64,000 nucleotides of DNA from Chlorobaculum thiosulfatiphilum (GTDB lineage Bacteria; Bacteroidota; Chlorobiia; Chlorobiales; Chlorobiaceae): the NCBI RefSeq assembly GCF_006265165.1, contig NZ_VDCH01000003.1:98616-162615 (forward strand), given 5' to 3'. The notes beneath the pieces are model-generated. The model ran no database searches, had not been told where the DNA came from, and saw only the letters and a list, made by a program, of their open reading frames with translations. Shown here in pieces: positions 27,690 to 37,157 of this stretch (positions are counted from its first letter, which is position 1; every line of letters starts with the position of its first letter). A program made the position numbers and the translations under genes.

Positions 27690-28826
27690 TCAGTTCATCG
27701 AACAGTTGGCGTTCAGAATCGAGATCTGCCGGGCGATTTCACCGGCGACGCGGCTGGCCGCTACCGAGGTCGGCGCGTCCGGGCTGGCGATGATTGCCGG
27801 TGTGCCGACATCTCCGCCTTCGCGCATCGAGCTGCTGATCGGAATCGAGCCGAGGAAGGCCAGCGCGTTGATCTTGGCGAACTTTTCACCGCCCTGGCGT
27901 CCGAAGATGTAGTCGCGCGAGCCGTCGGGCAGCTCGTACCAGCTCATGTTCTCGACGAGGCCGAGAATCGGTACGCCGACCTTCCGGAACATCGTGACCG
28001 CCTTGGCGACGTCGGCGAGCGCCACCTCCTGCGGGGTGGTGACGATCACCGCGCCGCTGATGGCGAGGTTTTGCACGAGGGTGAGCTGGATGTCGCCGGT
28101 GCCGGGCGGCAGGTCGAAGATCAGGTAGTCGAGTTCCTGCCAGTCAACGTCGGTGATGAGCTGGCGCATGGCGCTGGAGGCCATCGGGCCGCGCCAGATC
28201 AGCGCCGTCTCCGGGTCAACGAGGAAGCCGATCGACATCATCTTGACGCCGAACTTTTCGATGGGCATGAGCTTCTGGTTCTGCACCTCGGGCTTGACGT
28301 TCTGGAGGCCAACCATTGTCGGGATGCTCGGCCCGTAGAGGTCGGCGTCGATCAGGCCGACCTTGGCGCCCGAAGCGGCGAGGCTGACGGCGAGGTTGAG
28401 CGACACGGTCGATTTGCCGACGCCGCCCTTGCCAGAGGCGACGGCGATGATGTTCTTGACGTTCGGAAGATCGATCTTCTGCGGAGCGCCGTGGCCGCCG
28501 TGCGCGCCATGATTGCCATGCCCGTCGTGATTGCCGTGGCCTCCATGCGCGCCGTGGTGGCTGCACGAGGAGGTGACCTTCGAGGTCATGTTGACGTCGA
28601 TCGAGCCAACCTCCGGCACGGCAGCCTTGATGGCGTCGATGCAGGAGTTCTTGATTTTCTCTTTCATCGGGCAGGCCGGAGTGGTGAGCACCACGGTGAA
28701 CGAAACATTGCCAGCCTCATCGACGGCGATGTTTTCGACCATGCCGAGTGTCATGAGGTCACGCCCGAGGTCGGGTTCCATGACCGTGCCAAGCGCGGCC
28801 TCGATCTGCGATTTCTGTATTGACAT
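27690..28826 (-). CDS. mrp: Mrp/ApbC iron-sulfur carrier ATPase with His/Gly-rich linker
   Basis: A 378-residue P-loop ATPase that carries [4Fe-4S] clusters to apoproteins. Residues 1-82 are a MIP18/DUF59 domain (CPMKEKI). Residues 88-113 are a His/Gly/Asn-rich linker (SCSHHGAHGGHGNHDGHGNH) not typical of the family. Residues 123-360 are the Mrp ATPase (P-loop SGKGGVGKST at 131-140; DLPPGTGD; a C-terminal cluster region lacking the usual obvious CxxC). Length is typical apart from the linker. Downstream on the same strand is the Nfu gene. Confidence 0.93.
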   Translation of the reverse strand: MSIQKSQIEAALGTVMEPDLGRDLMTLGMVENIAVDEAGNVSFTVVLTTPACPMKEKIKNSCIDAIKAAVPEVGSIDVNMTSKVTSSCSHHGAHGGHGNHDGHGNHGAHGGHGAPQKIDLPNVKNIIAVASGKGGVGKSTVSLNLAVSLAASGAKVGLIDADLYGPSIPTMVGLQNVKPEVQNQKLMPIEKFGVKMMSIGFLVDPETALIWRGPMASSAMRQLITDVDWQELDYLIFDLPPGTGDIQLTLVQNLAISGAVIVTTPQEVALADVAKAVTMFRKVGVPILGLVENMSWYELPDGSRDYIFGRQGGEKFAKINALAFLGSIPISSSMREGGDVGTPAIIASPDAPTSVAASRVAGEIARQISILNANCSMN

Positions 28827-28955
28827 AATTGATAATTGATAATGGATAGTTGATAATTAAAAAAATCAGAGGTAAGCATCAGCTCTTCCTTCTTCCTCCC
28901 ACCTGTCCCACCTGTCCCGCACGTCCCAAAAGTCCCACTTGTCCCACGCTCCCCG
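28827..28955. repeat. Adjacent 7-bp and 9-bp repeat arrays
   Basis: 28827-28860 holds TTGATAA-type heptamers (four copies). 28895-28955 holds six or more CTGTCCCAC-type nonamers. They fill the gap between der and mrp. Confidence 0.7.
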
Positions 28956-28967
28956 GTTCCCCACGCC

Positions 28968-30281
28968 TCACTTTCGCAGGAAGCGCATGGTGATCGGGAT
29001 TCCCGCGAAGTCGAAGTGCTCGCGCAGGCGCTTTTCGAGGAAGCGGCGGAAGTTGCTTTCGAGCAGCTCCGGGTCGTTGCAGAAGAAGGCGAAGACCGGA
29101 TGGCCCGACTCGATCTGCGTCATGTACTTGATCTTCAGCTCTTTGCCCGATTTGGTGGAGGGGTGCCTCATCGAGATCGCCTCCTGCAGGAAGCGGTTCA
29201 GGTTGCTGGTGCTGATCTTCTGCCGACGATTCAGCGCGATCTGTGCCGCCGTGTCGATGGCGCGGTAGCAGTTCTTTTTGGTCAAGGCCGAGGTGAAGAG
29301 CACCGGAATGTAGCCGATGTTGCCGAGCTGCTGCTGCAAGTTATCGGTAAATGCCTTGCTGGTTTTGGAATCTTTCTCGACCAGATCCCATTTGTTGACC
29401 AGAATCAGCACTCCCTTCTTGCGCTCGATGGCCATGTGGATGATCTTCATGTCCTGGCTTTCGAGGCCGAGCCGGGCGTCGAGCAGCACCAGCGCCACGT
29501 TGCAGCGCTCGATGGCGCGTGCGGTTCTGATCGAGCTGTAGAACTCGATGCCGGCGTCGATCTTGGTGCGTTTGCGCAGGCCCGCCGTGTCGATGAGCGT
29601 ATATTCCTCGCCGTTGCGCTTCAGGACGGAGTCGATGGCGTCGCGCGTGGTGCCTGGCACGTCCGAAACGATCTGCCGTTCCGCGCCGAGCAGGGCGTTG
29701 ACCATGCTCGACTTGCCGACGTTGGGGCGTCCGAGCACGGCGAGCTTGATCGAATCGTCCTCTTCGATTCCCTCGCCTTCGGGGCAGGGCAGGCTCGCCA
29801 GCACGTCATCGAGCATGTCCGCCACCCCCGCGCCGTCACGGGCCGAGATGAAATAGGGTTCGGTAAAGCCGCTCCTGACCAGCGACTGCGCTTCGAGCGC
29901 GACCTGTGGATTGTCCACCTTGTTAGCCACGAAAAAGATTTTCTTGTCCTTGAAGGTCTTTTGCAGGATTTTCGTGATGTCGAGGTCGAGATAGGTCAGA
30001 CCCGCGCGGGCATCCACCATGAAGATGATCGCGTCGGCATCCTCGAAGGCGCGCAAGGTCTGTTCGAGCATGGACACGCTGAGCGAGTCGTTTTCGGGCG
30101 CGTAACCGCCAGTGTCCATGAGCAAAAACTGCTTGCCCTGCCACTCGCCGGGGCTGATATGGCGATCTCGGGTCACGCCCGGCGTGGGATCGACGATGGC
30201 GCTTTTCTGCCTGAGAATGCGGTTGAAGAGGGTCGATTTGCCGACGTTGGGTCGGCCTACCAGGGCGATCAGTGGTTTCAT
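28968..30281 (-). CDS. der: Ribosome-associated GTPase Der (EngA)
   Basis: A 437-residue tandem-GTPase for 50S subunit maturation. The first G domain begins [19 protein letters not shown] at residue 2 and the second carries [17 protein letters not shown]; both have DTAG/DTGG and NKxD motifs (ANKVD, NKWD). The C-terminal KH-like domain ends [16 protein letters not shown]. The start at 30281 is chosen because it opens right at the G domain; the frame extends 18 codons further upstream without support. Confidence 0.96.
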   Translation of the reverse strand: MKPLIALVGRPNVGKSTLFNRILRQKSAIVDPTPGVTRDRHISPGEWQGKQFLLMDTGGYAPENDSLSVSMLEQTLRAFEDADAIIFMVDARAGLTYLDLDITKILQKTFKDKKIFFVANKVDNPQVALEAQSLVRSGFTEPYFISARDGAGVADMLDDVLASLPCPEGEGIEEDDSIKLAVLGRPNVGKSSMVNALLGAERQIVSDVPGTTRDAIDSVLKRNGEEYTLIDTAGLRKRTKIDAGIEFYSSIRTARAIERCNVALVLLDARLGLESQDMKIIHMAIERKKGVLILVNKWDLVEKDSKTSKAFTDNLQQQLGNIGYIPVLFTSALTKKNCYRAIDTAAQIALNRRQKISTSNLNRFLQEAISMRHPSTKSGKELKIKYMTQIESGHPVFAFFCNDPELLESNFRRFLEKRLREHFDFAGIPITMRFLRK

Positions 30282-30330
30282 CTCTAAGCGGCGTGAGAAC
30301 GTCCAAAGGACGTTTTCGGGTTGAATAACT

Positions 30331-30472
30331 GTCACCTCTAAAAAGCTGTTACGAACCCCGATTGCGGCGTTGGGTGGTGCTCAAAATCCTCACGTACTGT
30401 CGTGTACGTTCCGGTTTTTCCGCTCCAGCCGCCTTGCACTCGGGTCTCTCATGACGCTTTTCAGAGGTGTCA
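30331..30472. mobile_element. MITE-like element of about 140 bp with 17-bp terminal inverted repeats
   Basis: The left end TGTCACCTCTAAAAAGC and the right end, in complement TTGACACCTCTGAAAAGC, match at 14-15 positions (consensus TGNCACCTCTRAAAAGC). The inner part folds on itself through CACGTAC-TGTC-GTGTACGT and GCGGCG / CGCCTTGC-type arms. No coding frame is visible. It lies between der and rplM, clear of both. The same ...CTCTAAAAAGAGC start appears near 63930. Its transposase family is not identified. Confidence 0.7.
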
Positions 30473-30576
30473 AACTTCTTGCAAAGAGAACAAGGTAATA
30501 GTTTGTAGAATTAATCGGAATAAATTACATTGTTCGACCTTATTTTTCGGAATAGACCAGATAATCAAAGAGAAGC

Positions 30577-31029
30577 ATGAGCAAGACGTTAAGTTTTAAA
30601 ACATACTCAGCCAAACCGGGCGAGGTGGAAAGGACATGGCACATCATTGATGCGGAGAACCAGGTGCTCGGCAGAATGGCTACCCAGATCGCGAATGTTC
30701 TGAGGGGAAAGCACAAGCCGCAGTTTACCCCCCACATCGACACCGGTGATTTCGTGGTCGTGACCAACGCCGCCAAAGTTGCGCTGAGCGGTAAGAAACA
30801 CGACGACAAAACCTACTTCTCGCACTCCCACTATCCCGGTGGCGTCAGAATCGACAGCGTGAAAGACCTTCTCCAGAAAAAGCCGGAAAAGGTGATCGAG
30901 CACGCCGTTTGGGGTATGCTTCCGCACAACAACCTCGGCCGCCAGCTCTTCAAGAAGCTCAAGGTCTATGCAGGCCCGGAGCATCCGCACGCTGCCCAGA
31001 TGCCGGTGGAAATGAAAGTCAATCACTAA
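30577..31029 (+). CDS. rplM: 50S ribosomal protein L13
   Basis: A 150-residue large-subunit protein. Motifs [20 protein letters not shown] (residues about 22-41), [18 protein letters not shown] and [20 protein letters not shown] are typical. It starts at ATG 30577 and forms the usual L13-S9 pair, with rpsI 15 bp after its stop. Confidence 0.97.
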   Translation: MSKTLSFKTYSAKPGEVERTWHIIDAENQVLGRMATQIANVLRGKHKPQFTPHIDTGDFVVVTNAAKVALSGKKHDDKTYFSHSHYPGGVRIDSVKDLLQKKPEKVIEHAVWGMLPHNNLGRQLFKKLKVYAGPEHPHAAQMPVEMKVNH

Positions 31030-31044
31030 ACATAACGCATACTG

Positions 31045-31434
31045 ATGAAAGAGGTTATCGATACCGTAGGCCGCCGCAAGACTTCGGTTGCACGGGTGTT
31101 CATGTCGCCGGGCAAAGGCAAGATCGTGGTCAACAAGCTGCCGGTCGAAGAGTATTTCAAGGATGAGTTCAAGAGAAGCCAGGCGCTGAAGCCGCTGGTT
31201 GTCGCCGAGAAGCAGAACGATTTCGATATCACGATCAATGTCAAAGGCGGCGGCATCACCGGTCAGTCCGGCGCGGTCAGCCTGGCCATCGCCAGAGCAC
31301 TGGTCGAGTTCGACGAGTCGATCCGCGCTACGCTCAGGCCTGATCGTCTGCTCACCCGCGATCCCCGCATGGTCGAGAGGAAGAAATATGGCAAGAAAAA
31401 GGCTCGCAAATCCTTCCAGTTCTCGAAACGCTGA
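31045..31434 (+). CDS. rpsI: 30S ribosomal protein S9
   Basis: A 129-residue small-subunit protein with [18 protein letters not shown] at the N-terminus and [18 protein letters not shown] near the C-terminus. The tail ends QFSKR, the usual Lys/Arg end that reaches the P-site tRNA. It follows rplM by 15 bp in the normal order. Confidence 0.97.
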   Translation: MKEVIDTVGRRKTSVARVFMSPGKGKIVVNKLPVEEYFKDEFKRSQALKPLVVAEKQNDFDITINVKGGGITGQSGAVSLAIARALVEFDESIRATLRPDRLLTRDPRMVERKKYGKKKARKSFQFSKR

Positions 31435-31575
31435 TTTTTTCGTAGCAACACTCATCTCGCATACCCTGTCATTCCGGCTTGCCGGAGAACGCTTTGGGGA
31501 AGTGTCCCGGATTTTTTCGGGATCCCTCGGGCGGCGGCAGGGTAGAGGATTCAACTAAACAAAGGAGACATCACC

Positions 31576-32322
31576 ATGTCAACAAAATTCCAGCTCGAAG
31601 AGATGCTTCGCGCAGGCGTGCACTTCGGTCACCTCGCCCGCCGTTGGAGCCCGAAAATGAAGCCGTATATCTTCATGGAGAAGAACGGCGTTCACATCAT
31701 CGACCTCAAAAAGACCGTCGTCATGGCTGACGAGGCGTTCAAAGCCATCGAGGCCATCGCTTCGACCGGCCGCGAAATCATGCTGGTCGGCACCAAGAAA
31801 CAGGCCAAGGTCATCATCGCCGAACAGGCCGAGCGCGCCGGTATGCCGTACGTTTGCGAGCGCTGGCTCGGCGGTATGCTGACCAACTTCTCGACCATCC
31901 GCCAGAGCATCCGCCGCATGAACTCTATCGACCGCATGGAGACCGACGGCACCTTCGACATGATCACCAAGAAAGAGCGCCTCATGCTGCTTCGCGAAAA
32001 GGACAAGCTCGTGCGCATCCTCGGCGGCATCGCCACCATGAACCGCCTGCCCGCCGCTCTGTTCGTGGTCGATATCAAGAAAGAGCACATCGCCATCAGG
32101 GAAGCCCGCTCGCTCGGCATTCCGATTTTCGCGATGGTCGATACCAACTGCGATCCTGATGAGGTCGATTACGTCATTCCGGCCAACGACGACGCTATCC
32201 GCTCCATCGCGCTGATGGTCAAGGCTGTTGCCGACACCATCCTCGAAGCCCGTTCGCTTCAGGTCGAGCAGGAAGTGCTCGCCGAGATGGACGAGGTCGC
32301 CGAAGAAGCCTCGAACGACTGA
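31576..32322 (+). CDS. rpsB: 30S ribosomal protein S2
   Basis: A 248-residue small-subunit protein, with [24 protein letters not shown] near the N-terminus and [17 protein letters not shown] in the middle. A strong AAAGGAG lies upstream of the ATG at 31576. It is followed by a hairpin and then tsf, the widespread rpsB-tsf arrangement. A gap of 141 bp separates it from rpsI. Confidence 0.97.
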   Translation: MSTKFQLEEMLRAGVHFGHLARRWSPKMKPYIFMEKNGVHIIDLKKTVVMADEAFKAIEAIASTGREIMLVGTKKQAKVIIAEQAERAGMPYVCERWLGGMLTNFSTIRQSIRRMNSIDRMETDGTFDMITKKERLMLLREKDKLVRILGGIATMNRLPAALFVVDIKKEHIAIREARSLGIPIFAMVDTNCDPDEVDYVIPANDDAIRSIALMVKAVADTILEARSLQVEQEVLAEMDEVAEEASND

Positions 32323-32337
32323 TCTTAACGCTACCGG

Positions 32338-32374
32338 AACGAGGCCGGAACCCCATGTTCCCGCCTCGTTTTCC
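32338..32374 (+). terminator. Hairpin between rpsB and tsf, possible attenuator
   Basis: Stem AACGAGGC-GGAAC / GTTCC-GCCTCGTT around CCCAT, followed by TTT. In the rpsB-tsf operon of other bacteria a weak terminator here lowers tsf expression; that role is inferred. Confidence 0.65.
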
Positions 32375-32407
32375 GCAACCAATCACGATACATACCCATA
32401 GTTTATT

Positions 32408-33274
32408 ATGAGCCAGATTTCCGCCAAAGACGTCAAGGTTCTCAGGGATACCACCGGCGTTGGCATGATGGAGTGCAAGAAGGCCCTCGAAGAGACCGGG
32501 GGTGACATGCAGAAAGCCATCGAATATCTCCGCAAGAAGGGCGCGGCGATGGCCGCAAAGCGGGCTGACCGCGAAGCTTCCGAAGGCATGATCTGCATCC
32601 GGCTGAGCGACGACCAGAAGACGGGCGTGATTGTCGAAATCAACTGCGAGACCGATTTCGTGGCTCGCGGCGAGGTGTTCACCGGTTTCGCCAGCGAACT
32701 GGCAGGCCTGGCGCTCGCCAACGACTGCGAGTCGCGCGAAGAGCTGCTCGCCATCAACCTCGGTGAAGCCTACGGCAACGAGAGCGTCGAAGAGGCGCTC
32801 AAGTCGATGACCGGCAAGGTCGGCGAAAAACTCGAACTCAAGCGCATGGCTCGCCTCACCGCTGAAGCAGGTGTGCTCGAAAGCTACATCCACCCTGGCT
32901 CGCAGCTCGCCGCCTTGATCGCCGTCGATACCGACAAGCCGGAAGAGACCAGGGCGCTCGCCAAAGACCTCGCCATGCAGGTCGCGGCCGCCGCTCCGAT
33001 TGTCACCGACCGGTCGTTCGTACCGGCTGAATATGTTGAGAAGGAGAAGGAGATTTACCGCCAGCAGGCGCTTTCCCAGGGCAAGAAAGAGGAGTTTGTT
33101 GACAAGATCGTCATGGGCCGTCTCGACAAGTACTACCAGGAGGTGGTGCTGACCGAGCAGACCTTCATCAAGGATCAGAATGCCCGTGTTTCGGCTGTGC
33201 TCGACGACTTCATGAAGAAGAACCAGGCGCAAGTCAAGGTCAAAGCCTTTGTCAGGTATCAGTTAGGAGCCTGA
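32408..33274 (+). CDS. tsf: Elongation factor Ts
   Basis: A 288-residue guanine nucleotide exchange factor for EF-Tu. The N-terminal UBA-type domain begins [24 protein letters not shown] (residues 3-26). The core motif [15 protein letters not shown] (residues about 80-94) follows. Length is typical of EF-Ts (280-300). Placed downstream of rpsB and ended by a strong terminator at 33279. Confidence 0.97.
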   Translation: MSQISAKDVKVLRDTTGVGMMECKKALEETGGDMQKAIEYLRKKGAAMAAKRADREASEGMICIRLSDDQKTGVIVEINCETDFVARGEVFTGFASELAGLALANDCESREELLAINLGEAYGNESVEEALKSMTGKVGEKLELKRMARLTAEAGVLESYIHPGSQLAALIAVDTDKPEETRALAKDLAMQVAAAAPIVTDRSFVPAEYVEKEKEIYRQQALSQGKKEEFVDKIVMGRLDKYYQEVVLTEQTFIKDQNARVSAVLDDFMKKNQAQVKVKAFVRYQLGA

Positions 33275-33278
33275 AACA

Positions 33279-33312
33279 GAAAAAAGCCTCGTTGACGCGA
33301 GGCTTTTTTTTT
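33279..33312 (+). terminator. Rho-independent terminator after tsf
   Basis: Stem AAGCCTCG / CGAGGCTT with a TTGACG loop, A6 before and T9 after. It ends the ribosomal protein transcript before pyrH. Confidence 0.9.
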
Positions 33313-33377
33313 GCTTATTTGAAAAAGATACCCGATCAATTCCGTCGTACAAGTCAATCAGTAAAAGGAGAAGCGAT

Positions 33378-34097
33378 ATGTTAAAGTACCGGAGAATCCT
33401 GCTCAAGATCAGTGGCGAATCTCTCGCTGGAGAGAGTGGCTATGGTATCGATGCCGGAGTTCTCGAAAGCTTTGCCGACGAGGTCAAGGAGGCTTGCGAC
33501 CTCGGCGCGGAAATAGCGCTGGTGATCGGCGGAGGCAATATTTTCCGGGGGCTTTCCACGGCCGCGGCCTCGATGGATCGCGTGCAGGCCGACTACATGG
33601 GAATGCTCGCCACGGTCATCAATTCGCTGGCGCTTCAGGACGCGCTCGAACGGAAGGGCATCTACACCCGCTTGATGACCGCCATCAAGATGGAGCAGAT
33701 CGCCGAGCCGTTTATCCGCCGCCGCGCAGTGCGCCACCTCGAAAAAGGGCGCGTCGTGATCTTCGGCGCGGGTACCGGCAATCCCTACTTCACCACCGAC
33801 ACTGCCGCCTCGCTTCGCGCTATCGAGATCGAGGCCAGCGTCATCATCAAGGGCACCAGAGTCGAGGGGGTTTACGATTCCGACCCCGAAAAGAACCCCG
33901 ACGCCGAGTTTTTCCCGCGCATCTCCTACTTCGACGTGATCCGCAAAAACCTCCGGGTGATGGACATGACCGCCATCACGCTCTGCCGCGAAAACACTTT
34001 GCCAATCGTCGTGATGAACATGAATACGAAAGGTAACCTGACCAGGTTGCTCAAGGGCGATCAAATTGGTACGCTCGTGCACACGGGGGACGAATGA
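33378..34097 (+). CDS. pyrH: UMP kinase
   Basis: A 239-residue amino acid kinase-fold enzyme that phosphorylates UMP to UDP. Motifs [12 protein letters not shown] (residues about 7-18), [10 protein letters not shown] (near 49-58) and [18 protein letters not shown] (near 160-177) are diagnostic. AAAAGGAG precedes the ATG at 33378. It belongs to the rpsB-tsf-pyrH group common in bacteria, here separated from tsf by a terminator. Confidence 0.97.
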   Translation: MLKYRRILLKISGESLAGESGYGIDAGVLESFADEVKEACDLGAEIALVIGGGNIFRGLSTAAASMDRVQADYMGMLATVINSLALQDALERKGIYTRLMTAIKMEQIAEPFIRRRAVRHLEKGRVVIFGAGTGNPYFTTDTAASLRAIEIEASVIIKGTRVEGVYDSDPEKNPDAEFFPRISYFDVIRKNLRVMDMTAITLCRENTLPIVVMNMNTKGNLTRLLKGDQIGTLVHTGDE

Positions 34098-34098
34098 G

Positions 34099-34126
34099 GA
34101 AATTATGAATGCTGAATGATGAATTG
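34099..34126. repeat. Degenerate 7-bp repeat array
   Basis: AATTATG, AATGCTG, AATGATG, AATTGCA: period 7, immediately after the pyrH stop. Same family as at 15630 and 44360. Confidence 0.6.
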
Positions 34127-34130
34127 CAAG

Positions 34131-34162
34131 AGAGGGCGAGCCAGCGGGTTCGCCCTTTTAGC
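34131..34162. terminator. Terminator between pyrH and recX
   Basis: Stem AGAGGGCGA / TCGCCCTTTT with a loop of about 10 bases; can serve both convergent genes. Confidence 0.75.
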
Positions 34163-34184
34163 TTTTGTGTGGGGGCTTGCCAGA

Positions 34185-34649
34185 TCAGACCGATTCTCCG
34201 CCAATCACCAGTTCCACGGTATCGCGTATCGTTTCCCAGTCGAAGCCCCGGTTTTTCAGGAAAGCGATGAGCTTTTTCTTTTTCAGTTCGGGCGGGCCGG
34301 AGAGGGTGCGCAGTTTCTTTGCAGCAGCGGCGTGGCACAGTTCGGTTTGGCTGTAGCCGGTGATCGCTTCGTCGATGATTTTGTCGGGGAGTCCTTTCTG
34401 CCTGAGGCGGGCGCGGGTCTTGAGTTTGCCTTCCGGCTTGCGGCGGGCCATGCTCGTCATGCAGCTTTGCGCGAAGGCGCGGTCATCGGTCAGGCCAAGC
34501 TCGTCGAGCCTTTGCAGTGCTTTCGAGATCGCTTCGGCCTCGAACTTTTTTTTCTTCAGCTTGGCTTCGAGTTCGGCTCTGCCGTGCGCCCTTCCGGCCA
34601 GCAGCCGGAAAGCATGGTCGAGCGCGGAACTCTTTTTTTGCTCATCCAT
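34185..34649 (-). CDS. recX: Regulatory protein RecX
   Basis: A 154-residue helical repeat protein that modulates RecA filaments. The family pattern is visible in [29 protein letters not shown] and [20 protein letters not shown]. The gene starts 8 bp before the bchQ stop on the same strand, so recX is translated from the bchQ message. That link between a DNA repair regulator and pigment synthesis is unusual. No recA in the window. Confidence 0.9.
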   Translation of the reverse strand: MDEQKKSSALDHAFRLLAGRAHGRAELEAKLKKKKFEAEAISKALQRLDELGLTDDRAFAQSCMTSMARRKPEGKLKTRARLRQKGLPDKIIDEAITGYSQTELCHAAAAKKLRTLSGPPELKKKKLIAFLKNRGFDWETIRDTVELVIGGESV

Positions 34650-36063
34650 TCAGGGCCGGTTTGACACCTGCGAGCATACCGGAATTCATCTTGTGGTCGC
34701 GCTCGAATATCTTTAACTGGGCTGTCAGATGCGTTTTGAACGCGATACTCGTGACGAGGTTGATCATTTTTCTCGGATTGTGGAAAGTTCTGAGCAGAAT
34801 CTCCCTCCACGTGTAAACGTTGACGTAGCTCTTGAGCACCTTGTACTGGAAGAGCAGCGGCTCGTAACGGTCAGACTTGATAACCAGATGCAGGGCGTTG
34901 TACTTTTCCCAGTCCTCGATGGTGATCAGCCCGTTTTCCTTGTATTCGAGGTACATCTGCGTACCGGGGTATGGCGTGATGATCTGGAAGATGGGCATGA
35001 AGATGTGATTCTTCTTGACGAACTGCACCAGCTCGTCGATGTCCTCGAAGGTATCGATGGCCGGGTTGAACAGGAAGTTGCCCTGGATGTTCAGCCCCGC
35101 CTTGCGGCAGTCGTCGATGATCTTCGAGTACTTCTCCGCCGAGTTGACGTGGCCCTTGTTGTAGGCTTCGAGCGTACTCTGCTTGATCGATTCGAGACCG
35201 GCCAGCACGAAGTTGCAACCGGCCTCCACCAGCTTTTTGACCGTGGTCGGGTCTTCGAGGAAGTTGATGCTGAGGAAGACGCTGAAGGTGATGTCGCACT
35301 CCTTGAGCAGGTCGAGCGACGCCCAGAGCTTGTTCTTGTTGATGCCGAGGTTCTCGTCGGTGAGCATGAACCACGGCTTCGAGTTCTTGCCGCTCGACTT
35401 GAAGAAGTACTTTTTCGCCTCCTCGACCTGATGCTTCAGCGATTCGGGATCCTGCACACGGTACTGCTTGCCGGTGAAGTTCGGCGTGACGCAGAAGGAG
35501 CAGTTGAACGGGCAGCCGCGGGTGACGTAAATCGGAATCGACTTGGTGCCATCAACCTTCGAGCGCTTCGAGGCTTTGGCGATTCTGGCGTAGTCGAGTG
35601 GCGTAATCGCTTTGACCGGCGGGAAATCCTTGGAGTCGTAGCGCTCCTTGAGCCGGTTGTTGGCCACGTCGTCGAGCAGCGTCGTCCAGAGATTGTCGGC
35701 CTCACCGACCACGATGCAGTCTGCGTGAACCGCCGCCTCGTCGGGATTGAACGAAATGTGCAGGCCGCCGAGCACCACCTTCTTTCCGTGCTTGCGGAAC
35801 TCGTCGGCGATTTCGTAGGCGCGGGTCGCCTCGATCGTTCGCGAGGTGATGCCGACCATGTCGTAGTCGCCATCGTAATTGACCTTGTCGTGGAAGTGTT
35901 CATCCACGAGTTCGATGTGATGCTGTGGTGGAGTCAGGCTTGTCAGCACACCGAGCGCCATGTGGAAAAGAGGCTTCTGGTTGCTGTCGTCATCCATTTT
36001 GCCCTGCGGAGATACGAGCAGGATTTTCAGGGGCCGGGTGGCTGCTGGGTCAGGAAATTGCAT
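34642..36063 (-). CDS. bchQ: Bacteriochlorophyllide C-8(2) methyltransferase BchQ (B12-type radical SAM)
   Basis: A protein of about 473 residues. The start at 36063 ([20 protein letters not shown]) is preferred to the further-upstream frame start because the fold begins there. Domains: N-terminal B12-binding region ([45 protein letters not shown]), radical SAM core with [11 protein letters not shown] (CxxxCxxC) and GLESIKQS. BchQ adds methyl groups to the C-8 side chain of BChl c/d/e precursors. Assignment rests on family similarity plus its divergence from bchV, the order known in Chlorobaculum tepidum. It shares its message with recX. Confidence 0.88.
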   Translation of the reverse strand: MQFPDPAATRPLKILLVSPQGKMDDDSNQKPLFHMALGVLTSLTPPQHHIELVDEHFHDKVNYDGDYDMVGITSRTIEATRAYEIADEFRKHGKKVVLGGLHISFNPDEAAVHADCIVVGEADNLWTTLLDDVANNRLKERYDSKDFPPVKAITPLDYARIAKASKRSKVDGTKSIPIYVTRGCPFNCSFCVTPNFTGKQYRVQDPESLKHQVEEAKKYFFKSSGKNSKPWFMLTDENLGINKNKLWASLDLLKECDITFSVFLSINFLEDPTTVKKLVEAGCNFVLAGLESIKQSTLEAYNKGHVNSAEKYSKIIDDCRKAGLNIQGNFLFNPAIDTFEDIDELVQFVKKNHIFMPIFQIITPYPGTQMYLEYKENGLITIEDWEKYNALHLVIKSDRYEPLLFQYKVLKSYVNVYTWREILLRTFHNPRKMINLVTSIAFKTHLTAQLKIFERDHKMNSGMLAGVKPALNG

Positions 36064-36369
36064 CAGGTGAAAAAAACCGGATTGATCGAAAAAGCCATGA
36101 CTCTGTATTGCAGGATTGTCCGATTTTGAAAGGCGCTGGAAGCGGGCGTACAACCTGTCTGGTGAAACCTACGAAACCTGCCGAATTTAGCAAAATATTC
36201 GATAGTTGACAATTTCGTCAGCGCCGTAAAAAAGGTTGTCGAAGAAGCGCAATTTCGCTTTTCAGAGGTTTTTCAGGGTAACCGGATTTTGCTATATTCC
36301 CTGCTTCATACAGCCAAGCAGGCTGTTGCCATCATTCCAATTATCAGTTGCAAGCACAAGAAAGACTTC
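36064..36369. promoter_or_regulatory. Divergent control region between bchQ and bchV
   Basis: A 306 bp, A+T-rich gap between two pigment genes that point away from each other. A TTGACA at 36206-36211 is followed 15-16 bases later by TAAAAA, a candidate plus-strand promoter. A TATATT lies at about 36291, nearer bchV. No clear operator palindrome is visible. Promoter positions are tentative. Confidence 0.4.
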
Positions 36370-36843
36370 ATGCCTCGCTACACACCTGAACAGCTCGCTA
36401 AACGCAACGCCTCGGTCTGGACCGATATTCAGATTATTCTGGCTCCGCTTCAGTTTTTCATCTTTCTTGCCGGCGTAACGCTCAATACCCTCTACGCATT
36501 CAACATCGCCAGCATCGATTTTTACTGGATCAGTCTCGCCATTCTGTTCAAGACTCTCTTTTTCGCCATTCTGTTCATCACGGGCATGTTTTTTGAAAAG
36601 GAGATTTTCAACCAATGGGTCTATTCCAAAGAGTTTCTCTGGGAAGATGTGGGCAGCACGGTGGCGGCCTTTTTCCACCTGCTCTATTTCGTGATGGCGT
36701 GGATGGGCTATCCGCCAGAGGTACTGGTCGTCGAAGCCTACATCGCCTACATGACCTACGTGCTCAACGCCTTGCAGTATCTGGTGAGGATCATTCTCGA
36801 AAAAAACAATGAACGAAAGCTGAAGGGGCAGGGGGCGATCTGA
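36370..36843 (+). CDS. bchV: 3-vinyl bacteriochlorophyllide hydratase BchV (BchF family)
   Basis: A 157-residue membrane protein with four predicted helices. The family opening [20 protein letters not shown], then [32 protein letters not shown] and the C-terminal [13 protein letters not shown] match BchF/BchV. It hydrates the 3-vinyl group to 3-(1-hydroxyethyl) in BChl c, d and e synthesis. BchV rather than BchF is chosen because it sits divergently beside bchQ, as in C. tepidum. A frame extension back to 36289 is possible, but homology starts at the ATG at 36370. Confidence 0.85.
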   Translation: MPRYTPEQLAKRNASVWTDIQIILAPLQFFIFLAGVTLNTLYAFNIASIDFYWISLAILFKTLFFAILFITGMFFEKEIFNQWVYSKEFLWEDVGSTVAAFFHLLYFVMAWMGYPPEVLVVEAYIAYMTYVLNALQYLVRIILEKNNERKLKGQGAI

Positions 36844-36887
36844 TCTCCGTCCTGTTCTGCCGCTTGTCAGCATAGCTTGCGCCGATT

Positions 36888-37109
36888 ATGAATTACAGTT
36901 TCAAGACGCTCTGGAATGTGATGTTTCTGGCCATCGGGCCGGTCTGGTTTTTGCTGGTCTGGATGATCTGGTCTTCCGGACAGCTCAAAACAGAGGCCGA
37001 TCAGATGCTTTATTTCGCCCTGATCATTCCGGGCTTTATCCTGATCTATCTGTCAGGCTTTCTGATTCAGAAGCGTCATGCGAAAAAAATACAGGGTCTG
37101 CACTCCTGA
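36888..37109 (+). CDS. Small two-helix membrane protein
   Basis: A 73-residue protein with helices at residues about 10-28 and 41-59, separated by SGQLKTEADQ, and a Lys-rich tail (QKRHAKKIQGLHS). It begins 44 bp after bchV on the same strand and may be cotranscribed. No family recognised. Function unknown. Confidence 0.6.
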   Translation: MNYSFKTLWNVMFLAIGPVWFLLVWMIWSSGQLKTEADQMLYFALIIPGFILIYLSGFLIQKRHAKKIQGLHS

Positions 37110-37157
37110 GCAGCGCATCGCAACTTTAACCGTGATTACAGGAATAGTTCAATCCTT

